This document shows, in pieces, positions 24,112 to 33,700 of a stretch of 50,365 nt of DNA. Below the pieces are notes generated by a model. That model was given only the letters and a program-made list of their open reading frames with translations. It was not told where the DNA came from and ran no database searches. The translations under genes and the position numbers were made by a program. Positions within the stretch are counted from its first letter, which is position 1. Each line of letters starts with the position of its first letter. Source of the DNA: Streptomyces hayashii (GTDB lineage: Bacteria > Actinomycetota > Actinomycetes > Streptomycetales > Streptomycetaceae); assembly GCF_024539815.1 (NCBI RefSeq), contig NZ_JAHHIU010000097.1, positions 1-50,365 of the forward strand. Direction: 5' to 3'.

Positions 24112-25116
24112 ATGACAGTCGCCATCGACCGCGCGACCGGCAAGCGCCGCGGTGACCGTGAGCCGGGGCCCGGCCTCTCCGGACGCCTGAAGCGCGGCTA
24201 CCACAAGCACTGGTACGCCTACGTGATGATCGCCCCGGTGGCGGTCGTCCTCGGCGTCCTCGTGCTGTACCCCCTGGTGTACGGCCTCTACCTGACGCTG
24301 ACCGACGCCAACAGCCTCAACACCGCGCGCACGATCGGCGTCAACCACATCGACGCCACCTACAAGTTCATCGGCCTGGACAACTACGCCGACATCCTGT
24401 GGGGCCCCACCGCCTACGACCGCTTCTGGGCGCACTTCATCTGGACGATCGTGTGGACGGCGACCTGCGTCGCCCTGCACTACGGCCTCGGCCTCGGTCT
24501 CGCCCTGCTCCTCAACCAGAAGCTGCGCGGACGGGTCCTGTACCGGATGGTCCTGGTGCTGCCGTGGGCGGTGCCCACGTTCGTCACGGTCTTCGGCTGG
24601 CGTTTCATGCTCGCCGACGGCGGCGTCGTCAACTCCGCGCTGGACGCCCTGCATCTGCCCTCGCCCCTGTGGCTGGAGGACACCTTCTGGCAGCGGTTCG
24701 CCGCGATCATGGTCAACACCTGGTGCGGTGTGCCGTTCATGATGATCTCGCTGCTCGGCGGCCTGCAGGCGATCGACGCCTCCCTCTACGAGGCCGCCGA
24801 GATGGACGGCGCGAGCGCCTGGCAGCGCTTCCGCTACGTCACCCTGCCGGGTCTGCGCTCGGTCAGCTCGACCGTCGTCCTGCTGGGCATCATCTGGACG
24901 TTCAACCAGTTCGCCGTCATCTTCCTGCTGTTCGGCAACACCGCCCCCGACGCGCAGGTCCTGGTCACCTGGGCGTACTACCTCGGCTTCGGACAGCAGC
25001 CGCGTGACTTCGCCCAGTCCGCCGCCTACGGCATCCTGCTGCTGGCCATCCTGATCGTCTTCACCTCGTTCTACCGCCGCTGGCTGAACCGCAACGAGCA
25101 GCAGCTCGCGATCTGA
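24112..25116 (+). CDS. malF: Maltodextrin ABC transporter permease MalF
   Basis: A 334-residue inner-membrane permease of the binding-protein-dependent sugar type. After a basic cytosolic N-terminus there are six to seven TM segments (HWYAYVMIAPVAVVLGVLVL is the first). The EAA loop that docks the ATPase is clear: EAAEMDGASAWQRFRYVTLP. It forms the channel with MalG and receives maltodextrin from MalE. No ATP-binding subunit is encoded nearby; in Streptomyces such systems share the multi-use ATPase MsiK (known for the family, inferred here). malG starts 13 nt after its stop, so the two are cotranscribed and probably coupled. Confidence 0.95.
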   Translation: MTVAIDRATGKRRGDREPGPGLSGRLKRGYHKHWYAYVMIAPVAVVLGVLVLYPLVYGLYLTLTDANSLNTARTIGVNHIDATYKFIGLDNYADILWGPTAYDRFWAHFIWTIVWTATCVALHYGLGLGLALLLNQKLRGRVLYRMVLVLPWAVPTFVTVFGWRFMLADGGVVNSALDALHLPSPLWLEDTFWQRFAAIMVNTWCGVPFMMISLLGGLQAIDASLYEAAEMDGASAWQRFRYVTLPGLRSVSSTVVLLGIIWTFNQFAVIFLLFGNTAPDAQVLVTWAYYLGFGQQPRDFAQSAAYGILLLAILIVFTSFYRRWLNRNEQQLAI

Positions 25117-25129
25117 GGCAGGAGTCCCC

Positions 25130-26038
25130 ATGAGTACCACCACAGCCGAGACCCCCGCCCCGGTGGCCGAGCAGCGTTCCGCCGACGCCCCCCGCCGGGT
25201 CCGGCGGCGCGGCGAGAACAGCCTCGCCGGCTCGCTCGCCTCGCACGCCGTCCTGATCGTCGCGAGCCTGATCGCGCTCTTCCCCATCGCCTGGCTGCTC
25301 TATCTGTCCCTCGGCCCCGACAAGGACGACTACCTTCACCCGGGCGGCATCTGGGGCAAGATGACGTTCGCCAACTACTCGTTCGTCCTTCAGCACACCG
25401 AGTTCTTCGACTGGTTGAAGAGCTCCGTCATCGTCACGCTCGGCACCACCGCCATCGGCGTGCTCATCGCCGCCACCACCGGCTACGCCGTCTCGCGCAT
25501 GCGCTTCCCCGGCTACAAGAAGTTCATGTGGATGCTGCTGGTCACCCAGATGTTCCCGGTCGCCGTGCTCATGGTGCCGATGTACCAGATCCTGTCCGAC
25601 CTGCGGCTCATCGACAACTACCTCGGCCTGATCCTCGTCTACTGCACGACGGTCATCCCGTACAGCGCCTGGCTGCTCAAGGGGTACTTCGACACCATTC
25701 CGTTCGAGATCGACGAGGCGGGACGCGTCGACGGGCTCACCCCGTTCGGCACCTTCTTCCGACTGGTGCTCCCGCTGGCCAAGCCCGGCCTCGCGGTAGC
25801 CGCCTTCTACAACTTCCTCACCGCGTTCAGCGAGGTCGCCTTCGCCTCGACGTTCATGCTCAGCGACGACAAGTACACGCTTGCCGTAGGTCTGCAGTCG
25901 TTCGTCAGCGAGCACGACGCACAGCGCAACCTGATGGCCGCCACCGCCGTGCTGATCGCGATACCCGCCGCCGCGTTCTTCTACCTCGTGCAGAAGAACC
26001 TGGTGACCGGCCTCACCGCGGGCGGCACGAAGGGGTGA
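25130..26038 (+). CDS. malG: Maltodextrin ABC transporter permease MalG
   Basis: The second permease, 302 residues with six TM segments. SHAVLIVASLIALFPIAWLL is the first, and the EAA-type docking loop is EIDEAGRVDGLTPFGTFFRLVLP. It pairs with MalF. A GGCAGGAG ribosome binding site lies in the 13-nt gap after malF. A hairpin separates it from aglA 157 nt downstream, so aglA is probably read as the weaker distal part of the same operon. Confidence 0.95.
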   Translation: MSTTTAETPAPVAEQRSADAPRRVRRRGENSLAGSLASHAVLIVASLIALFPIAWLLYLSLGPDKDDYLHPGGIWGKMTFANYSFVLQHTEFFDWLKSSVIVTLGTTAIGVLIAATTGYAVSRMRFPGYKKFMWMLLVTQMFPVAVLMVPMYQILSDLRLIDNYLGLILVYCTTVIPYSAWLLKGYFDTIPFEIDEAGRVDGLTPFGTFFRLVLPLAKPGLAVAAFYNFLTAFSEVAFASTFMLSDDKYTLAVGLQSFVSEHDAQRNLMAATAVLIAIPAAAFFYLVQKNLVTGLTAGGTKG

Positions 26039-26086
26039 CGCGGGCTCGCCTGCTCGTCCCCCTGCTCGGCCCCCCGAAAATCCCGG

Positions 26087-26130
26087 GGCGGCCGCGGTCG
26101 CCATCCGACCCCGCTGTGACCGCGGCCGCC
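26087..26130 (+). promoter_or_regulatory. Hairpin between malG and aglA
   Basis: GGCGGCCGCGGTC (26087-26099) pairs perfectly with GACCGCGGCCGCC (26118-26130) across an 18-nt loop. It may be a partial terminator or an mRNA stability element separating transport genes from the intracellular glucosidase. Confidence 0.7.
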
Positions 26131-26194
26131 TCGTCATCCGTACTCCACACCGAAGACCCCTGACCCGATGACTCCGTTAGGTACCAAGGAAGCC

Positions 26195-27883
26195 ATGAGC
26201 CAGCAGCCCGCAGCCCCGGCCCCCGCCCCCACCTCGGCCGTCGTCACCGTCGCCAAGCGCCGCGACTGGTGGCGGGACGCGGTGATCTACCAGGTGTACC
26301 CCCGCAGCTTCGCCGACAGCGACGGCGACGGCATGGGCGACCTGGAAGGCGTCCGCTCCCGCCTGCCGTACCTGCGCGACCTCGGCGTGGACGCCGTGTG
26401 GCTCAGCCCCTTCTACGCCTCCCCGCAGGCCGACGCCGGCTACGACGTCGCCGACTACCGCGAGGTGGACCCGATGTTCGGCAACCTGCTCGACGCCGAT
26501 GCCCTGATCCGCGACGCCCATGAGCTGGGCCTTCGGATCATCGTCGACCTGGTGCCGAACCACTCCTCCGACCAGCACGAGTGGTTCAAGCGGGCGCTGG
26601 CGGAGGGCCCCGGCTCGTCCCTGCGCGACCGCTACCACTTCCGCCCCGGCAAGGGGAAGAGCGGCGAACTCCCGCCCAACGACTGGGAGTCCATCTTCGG
26701 CGGCCCCGCGTGGACGCGTGTCACCGAACCGGACGGTTCGGCCGGCGAGTGGTACCTCCACCTCTTCGCCCCCGAACAGCCCGACTTCAACTGGGACCAC
26801 CCGGCCGTCGGCGACGAGTTCCGCTCCATCCTGCGCTTCTGGCTCGACATGGGCGTCGACGGATTCCGCATCGACGTGGCCCACGGCCTGGTCAAGGCCG
26901 CCGGACTGCCCGACCTCGGCGCCCACGACCAGCTGAAGCTGCTGGGCAACGATGTCATGCCGTTCTTCGACCAGGACGGCGTCCACGAGATCTACCGCCA
27001 GTGGCGGCTGATCCTGGACGAGTACTCCGGCGAGCAGATCTTCGTCGCGGAGGCGTGGACCCCGACGATCGAGCGCACCGCGAACTACGTCCGCCCCGAC
27101 GAACTCCACCAGGCGTTCAACTTCCAGTACCTGAGCACCGCGTGGGACGCGACGGAACTGCGCGAGGTGATCGACCGCACCCTGGACTCGATGCGGCCGG
27201 TCGGCGCGCCGGCCACCTGGGTCCTGTCCAACCACGACGTCACCCGCCACGCGACGCGCTTCGCCAACCCGCCCGGCCTCGGCACCCAGATCCGAACCGC
27301 GGGCGACCGCGAACTCGGTCTGCGCCGGGCCAGGGCGGCCACGCTGCTGATGCTGGCGCTGCCCGGCTCCGCGTACGTCTACCAGGGCGAGGAACTCGGC
27401 CTGCCGGACGTCGTCGACCTGGCCGACGAGGTCCGCCAGGACCCGGCCTACTTCCGCGGCGCCGGCCAGGACGGCTTCCGCGACGGCTGCCGGGTGCCGA
27501 TCCCGTGGACGCGCGAGGGCTCGTCGTACGGCTTCGGCGACGGCGGCAGCTGGCTCCCTCAGCCGGCCGGCTGGGGCGAGCTGAGCGTGGCGGCCCAGAC
27601 GGGCGCCCCGGGTTCGACCCTGGAGCTCTACCGTTCGGCCCTCGGCATCCGCAGCTCGCGGCCCGACCTGGGCGCCGGCGACTCGGTGGAGTGGCTGAAG
27701 GCCCCGGAGGGCGTCCTCGCCTTCCGGCGCGGGGAGTTCGTGTGCGTCGCGAACACGACAGGCGAGTCGGTGACGACCCCGGCGTACGGGCGGGTGCTGC
27801 TCGCGAGCGACCAGGTGACCGAGACGGACGCCGGCGAGGCGAAGCTGCCGGCGGACACGACGGTCTGGTTCACGGCCGTGTGA
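26195..27883 (+). CDS. aglA: Alpha-glucosidase, GH13 family, intracellular
   Basis: A 562-residue oligo-alpha-glucosidase that would cleave imported maltose and maltodextrins to glucose. GH13 regions in order: VYPRSFADSDGDGMGDL, DLVPNHSSDQHEWF, GFRIDVAHG with nucleophile Asp227, VAEAW with acid/base Glu286, and SNHDVTR with Asp348. There is no signal peptide, so it acts in the cytosol. The ATG at 26195 has AAGGAAG upstream; an earlier in-frame ATG at 26168 lacks one. It is the last gene of the malEFG cluster, which matches its substrate to the importer. Confidence 0.94.
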   Translation: MSQQPAAPAPAPTSAVVTVAKRRDWWRDAVIYQVYPRSFADSDGDGMGDLEGVRSRLPYLRDLGVDAVWLSPFYASPQADAGYDVADYREVDPMFGNLLDADALIRDAHELGLRIIVDLVPNHSSDQHEWFKRALAEGPGSSLRDRYHFRPGKGKSGELPPNDWESIFGGPAWTRVTEPDGSAGEWYLHLFAPEQPDFNWDHPAVGDEFRSILRFWLDMGVDGFRIDVAHGLVKAAGLPDLGAHDQLKLLGNDVMPFFDQDGVHEIYRQWRLILDEYSGEQIFVAEAWTPTIERTANYVRPDELHQAFNFQYLSTAWDATELREVIDRTLDSMRPVGAPATWVLSNHDVTRHATRFANPPGLGTQIRTAGDRELGLRRARAATLLMLALPGSAYVYQGEELGLPDVVDLADEVRQDPAYFRGAGQDGFRDGCRVPIPWTREGSSYGFGDGGSWLPQPAGWGELSVAAQTGAPGSTLELYRSALGIRSSRPDLGAGDSVEWLKAPEGVLAFRRGEFVCVANTTGESVTTPAYGRVLLASDQVTETDAGEAKLPADTTVWFTAV

Positions 27884-27891
27884 CCGTCTGA

Positions 27892-27933
27892 ACTGCCGAC
27901 TGCCGACTGCCGACTGCCGACTGCCGACTGCCT
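27892..27933. repeat. 7-nt tandem repeat, ACTGCCG x6
   Basis: Five perfect ACTGCCG units and one ACTGCCT follow 8 nt after the aglA stop, in a gap (27884-28191) that otherwise holds one hairpin and no gene. The array is unlikely to be a protein-binding site because it has no palindrome; replication slippage is the likely origin. Confidence 0.85.
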
Positions 27934-27970
27934 GGCAGCCTGCGCGCCCCGACGGTCCGCGCGCTGCGTG

Positions 27971-28006
27971 AGGCCCGCCGTCCCTCGTCCGGGGGGTGGC
28001 GGGCCT
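27971..28006 (+). terminator. Probable terminator of the mal operon
   Basis: AGGCCCGCC (27971-27979) pairs with GGCGGGCCT (27998-28006) across an 18-nt loop, 88 nt after the aglA stop. It would also serve the convergent acetyltransferase gene. Confidence 0.6.
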
Positions 28007-28191
28007 TCGGCGTGCGGTGTGCTGGGGGCGCCACTACGCGGGGCCTCGGGTCAGCGGGTAGGCGCGTCGGCTCGGGTGTTCGAGGGGCTTGGCTTTGGGC
28101 TTGTCGCCGATCTCGCGGGCACGGCACCCGGCCGCCGCGTCGTGACTGCGGCGGGTCGTCAGGTGCGTCCCGGCGTCCGGGGAGCCGGCCG

Positions 28192-28938
28192 TCATGCCCG
28201 GACCCGGTCGGGGCGGACCAGGACCTCGGACCCGATCGGGGTGAACCCGGCGGCGAGGAAGGCGCGCAGGGAGCGCGCGTTGCCCGGGGCGACGGCCGCG
28301 AAGACGGGCTCGCCCTCGGGGACCAGGGTCAGCGCGTCGCCCAGCAGCGATCTGCCGCGTCCGCGGCCGCCGTCCTCGGGGCAGCGCAGTTCGACGCTGA
28401 TCTCGGGGCGTCCGGCGAGTCCCGCCGCGAGGGTGACCAGTCCCCGGGCGTCGCCGAACACCCTTACGTCGGCGCGCAGTTCGCGCGCGAACCGGACCCG
28501 GGGATGGTCGTCGGCCCCGGCGAGCGGGGGCAGCCGGGCGGGGCCGCCGGCGCCACGGCCCGCCAGGGTGACGTCGATGACGCCGATCCAGCCCCCGGGC
28601 CCGGCCAGGGCGCGCAGGAAGTCCGGGGACAGGGAGCCGCCGAACCCGTCGGGGCGGTGGGCCGCCACCTGCGCGGCGGGCAGCGCGGTGGCGACGACGG
28701 CGCGGCCGGTGAAGGCCACCGAGCACTCCAGGCCGCCGGGCAGCGCGGGCAGGACCGTGACGGCCCCGTCGGCCGGCGGAAAACGCCCTTCGGCGGCGTC
28801 GAGCAGCAGCCCCGACAGCGGGTGCGGAGTCGGCGACGCGGGCGGGGACACGGACGGCGACGCAGGCCGATCGACGGGTGCGGGCGCGGTGTCCTGGGTT
28901 TCGCGCGAGGCGGTCCGGTCAGGGGAGTCGGGGGTCAT
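28192..28938 (-). CDS. GNAT-family N-acetyltransferase
   Basis: A 248-residue protein. The first 50 or so residues are Pro/Ser/Thr-rich and look disordered. The rest ends in a recognisable acetyl-CoA fold: GGRGRGRSLLGDAL matches the CoA pyrophosphate loop, and APGNARSLRAFLAAGF matches the C-terminal GNAT motif. The acceptor is unknown. The ATG at 28938 lacks a good ribosome binding site; the frame stays open upstream through sequence without homology, so the start is uncertain. It is divergent from the amylase gene and convergent with aglA; nothing shows a role in sugar metabolism. Confidence 0.78.
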   Translation of the reverse strand: MTPDSPDRTASRETQDTAPAPVDRPASPSVSPPASPTPHPLSGLLLDAAEGRFPPADGAVTVLPALPGGLECSVAFTGRAVVATALPAAQVAAHRPDGFGGSLSPDFLRALAGPGGWIGVIDVTLAGRGAGGPARLPPLAGADDHPRVRFARELRADVRVFGDARGLVTLAAGLAGRPEISVELRCPEDGGRGRGRSLLGDALTLVPEGEPVFAAVAPGNARSLRAFLAAGFTPIGSEVLVRPDRVRA

Positions 28939-29151
28939 CGGGGGATTCAAACAGAGCGCGGGGGGTCTCTCGACCGAGTGACCGCCCCCGCCGTCCCTCC
29001 GCCGCCGTTCCTGGCCGCCGTCCCTCTGTCGCCGCCCCTGCCACCCGGGCGTTGCCGCCGGGGCGTCGGCGCTCGTCCGCTCGCCGTTTCTCGCAGATCC
29101 TTCACGCCGCCCCCCTGCACTTTTCGGCCGACGGCCCTTAACATCACGCCA

Positions 29152-29180
29152 CTGCAAGGTTTCTGAAAGATTGCAGCAAG
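29152..29180. promoter_or_regulatory. Candidate MalR operator of the amylase gene
   Basis: CTGCAA (29152-29157) and TTGCAG (29171-29176) are inverted around TTTCTGAAAG. On the minus strand the segment 29169-29153 contains CTTTCAGAAACCTTGCA, the shared CTTTC-N-CTTGC motif. It ends 26 nt before the start codon, so a bound repressor would block early elongation or initiation. A possible -10 is TAACAT at 29139-29144. Confidence 0.6.
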
Positions 29181-29206
29181 AGCCTTCAAAGACGAAGGAA
29201 CCCCAC

Positions 29207-30592
<1,386 letters not shown>

Positions 30593-30603
30593 ACCGGCCC
30601 GTG

Positions 30604-30649
30604 AGCAAGGGTCGTGAAAGTTCTTTCTCGTTCTTTCACGACCCTTGCT
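30604..30649. promoter_or_regulatory. 17-bp perfect inverted repeat between aml and pulA
   Basis: AGCAAGGGTCGTGAAAG (30604-30620) is the exact reverse complement of CTTTCACGACCCTTGCT (30633-30649), with a 12-nt pyrimidine-rich loop. Each arm is itself a copy of the CTTTC-N-CTTGC motif seen before malR, malE and aml, so the element is two operator motifs facing each other. It starts 11 nt after the aml stop and ends 107 nt before pulA. In RNA it would fold as a terminator for aml; in DNA it could bind a dimeric repressor for pulA. Confidence 0.75.
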
Positions 30650-30755
30650 GTAAGGCTTGCGTCGGCGATACCGTCGCGCGGGCGCCCGTCGACGCAATCG
30701 CGCCAGGCGCAGGGGTCGGACCCAACAGAGCCGCAGCCGCAAGGAGTTCCCACCT

Positions 30756-33700
30756 GTGATACCGAGATGGCCGGCGCCCGGGACGCGCCGAACCGCCCGC
30801 GCCGGACGAGTGGCCGCCGTCACCGTGGCCGCCCTGACCGCCGCCCTGGTCCAGCCGCTCGCCGCGCGGGCCGACAGCCCGCCTCCGCCCCCCTCCGACG
30901 CGAAGCTCGCCGCCGCGCCCGCCCGGCACGACGACACCCGTGAGCAGTTCTACTTCGTCATGCCGGACCGATTCGCCAACGGCACCACCGCCAACGACCG
31001 CGGCGGACTGACCGGCTCCCGCCTGTCGACCGGCTACGACCCCACCGACAAGGGCTTCTACCAGGGCGGCGACCTCAAGGGCCTGACGAAGAGGCTCGAC
31101 TACATCAAGGGCCTCGGCACCACCGCCATCTGGATGGCCCCCATCTTCAAGAACCAACCGGTGCAGGGCACGGGGAGCAACGCCTCCGCCGGATACCACG
31201 GTTACTGGATCACCGACTTCACCCGGGTCGACCCCCACTTCGGCACGAACGAGGACCTGAAGAGCCTCATCGCCAAGGCGCACGCCAAGGGCATGAAGGT
31301 CTTCTTCGACGTCATCGCCAACCACACCGCCGACGTCGTCGACAACGCGGAGAAGTCCTACGACTACCTGTCCAAGGGTGCGTTCCCGTATCTGGCGAAG
31401 GACGGCACGCCGTTCGACGACGCCGACCACGCCGACGGCCGGTCGCCGTTCCCGGCCGTGGACGCGGACTCCTTCCCCCGCACCCCGGCGGTCCCCGCCG
31501 CGAAGAAGAACGCCAAGGTCCCGTCCTGGCTCAACGACCCCACGATGTACCACAACCGCGGTGACTCGACCTACGCCGGCGAGTCCACGACGTACGGCGA
31601 CTTCTCCGGACTCGACGACCTGTGGACCGAGCGTCCCGAGGTCGTCAGCGGCATGGAGAGGATCTACCAGCGCTGGGTGCGCGACTTCGGCATCGACGGC
31701 TTCCGGATCGACACCGTCAAGCACGTGAACATGGAGTTCTGGACGCAGTGGGCGACCGCCCTCGACGCGTACGCGGCCCGGCACGGGCGCAAGAACTTCT
31801 TCATGTTCGGCGAGGTCTACTCCGCCGACACGTCCGTCACCTCCCCCTACGTCACCCGGGGCCGTCTCGACGCCACGCTCGACTTCCCCTTCCAGGAAGC
31901 CGCCCGCCAGTACGCCTCCCAGGGCGGCAGCGCGCGCAAGCTCGCCTCGGTCTTCGGCGACGACTACAAGTACACGACCGACAAGGCCAACGCCTACGAG
32001 CAGGTCACCTTCCTCGGCAACCACGACATGGGCCGCATCGGGTACTTCCTGAACCAGGACAACCCGAAGGCCACCGACGCCGAACTCCTCGCCAAGGACG
32101 AACTCGCCAACGAGCTGATGTTCCTCAGCCGCGGCAACCCGGTCGTCTACTACGGCGACGAGCAGGGCTTCACCGGTTCCGGCGGCGACAAGGACGCCCG
32201 CCAGACGATGTTCGCCTCCAAGGTCGCCGACTACCTCGACGACGACGAGATCGGCACCGGCCGCACCCACGCGAGCGACGCCTACGACGCCTCCGCCCCG
32301 CTGTACCGGCAGATCGCGTCCCTCGCCGCGCTCCGCAAGGCCAACCCGGCCCTCACCGACGGCGTCCAGACCGAGCGCTACGCGGCCGACGGCCCCGGCG
32401 TCTACGCCTTCTCCCGCAACGGCCTCGGCAAGGACACGACCGAGTACGTCGTCGCCTTCAACAACGCCGGCACGGCGAAGAAGGCGACGTTCGAAACCGG
32501 TTCCGCGAACACCGCGTTCCGCGGGATCTACGGCGCCAGGACGACGGTCACGTCCGGCGCCGACGGGAAAGTGACGGTAACCGTTCCCGCGGGCTCGGCG
32601 ATCGTCCTCAAGGCCGACCGCAGGCCCGCCGCCCCCGCCGCCCGGCCGACGATCACGCTGCACGCCCCCGCCGCCGGCGCCACCGGCACCGTCGAACTCG
32701 GCGCGGACGTCGGAGGCGGGCGGCTCGACCGCGTCGTCTTCGCCGCTCAGACCGGCGACGGCAGGTGGCAGACGCTCGGCTCCGCCGACCACGCCCCCTA
32801 CAAGGTGACCCAGACGATCGGCGCGGACGTGCCGGCCGGCACGCCCCTGCGCTACAAGGCCGTCGTCGTGGACCCGGCCGGGCGCACCTCCGCCGCCTCC
32901 GCCGCCTCCGTGACCGGCGCACCGCCCGTCGAGAAGGCTCCCACCGCGTCCTCCCGCGACTACGCGATCGTCCACTACAAGCGCGCCGACGGCGACTACG
33001 CCGACTGGGGCCTGTACGCCTGGGGCGACCTCGCCGACGGCGAGTCGACCACCTGGCCCGGAAGTCACCCGTTCGCAGGCCGGGACGCGTACGGCGCCTT
33101 CGCCTACGTCAAGCTGAAGCCGGGAGCGTCGAGCGTGGGCTTCCTCGTCATCGACAGGACGGGGAACAAGGACGTCTCCGCCGACCGCACCATCGACGTC
33201 ACCAAGACCGGCGAGGTCTGGATCGAGCAGGGCAAGGAGGCGGTCCTCACGCAGCGGCCCGAGTATCCGGCCCAGGACACCGCGAAGGCCGTCCTGCACT
33301 ACCACCGTGCCGACGGGGACTACGACGACTGGGGTCTGCACGTCTGGACGGGCGCCGCGAACCCCACCGAATGGTCCAAGCCGCTCCGGCCCGCCCGGAC
33401 CGACGCCTACGGCGCGGTCTTCGAGGTGCCCCTGGCCGCCGGCGCCACCAGCCTGAGCTACATCGTCCACAAGGGGGACGAGAAGGATCTCGCCTCCGAC
33501 CGCTCGCTCGACCTCACCGCGAACGGCCACGAGGTGTGGCTGCTGAACGGTCAGGAGAAGTACCTGCTCCCGCAGCCGGCCGGGTCCGCGGCGGCCCTCG
33601 ACCTCACCACCTCCAGGGCGGTCTGGATCGACCGGAACACCGTGGCCTGGAACGGCTCGGAGGGCGCCGCCTCCACGCAGCTGCTCTACAGCCGTGAGGG

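Noticed and set aside
27892..27933. The heptamer array considered as an iteron-type origin or regulator site
   Set aside because: There is no AT-rich region, no replication gene nearby and no palindromy. The array directly follows a stop codon, like the other short arrays in the window.
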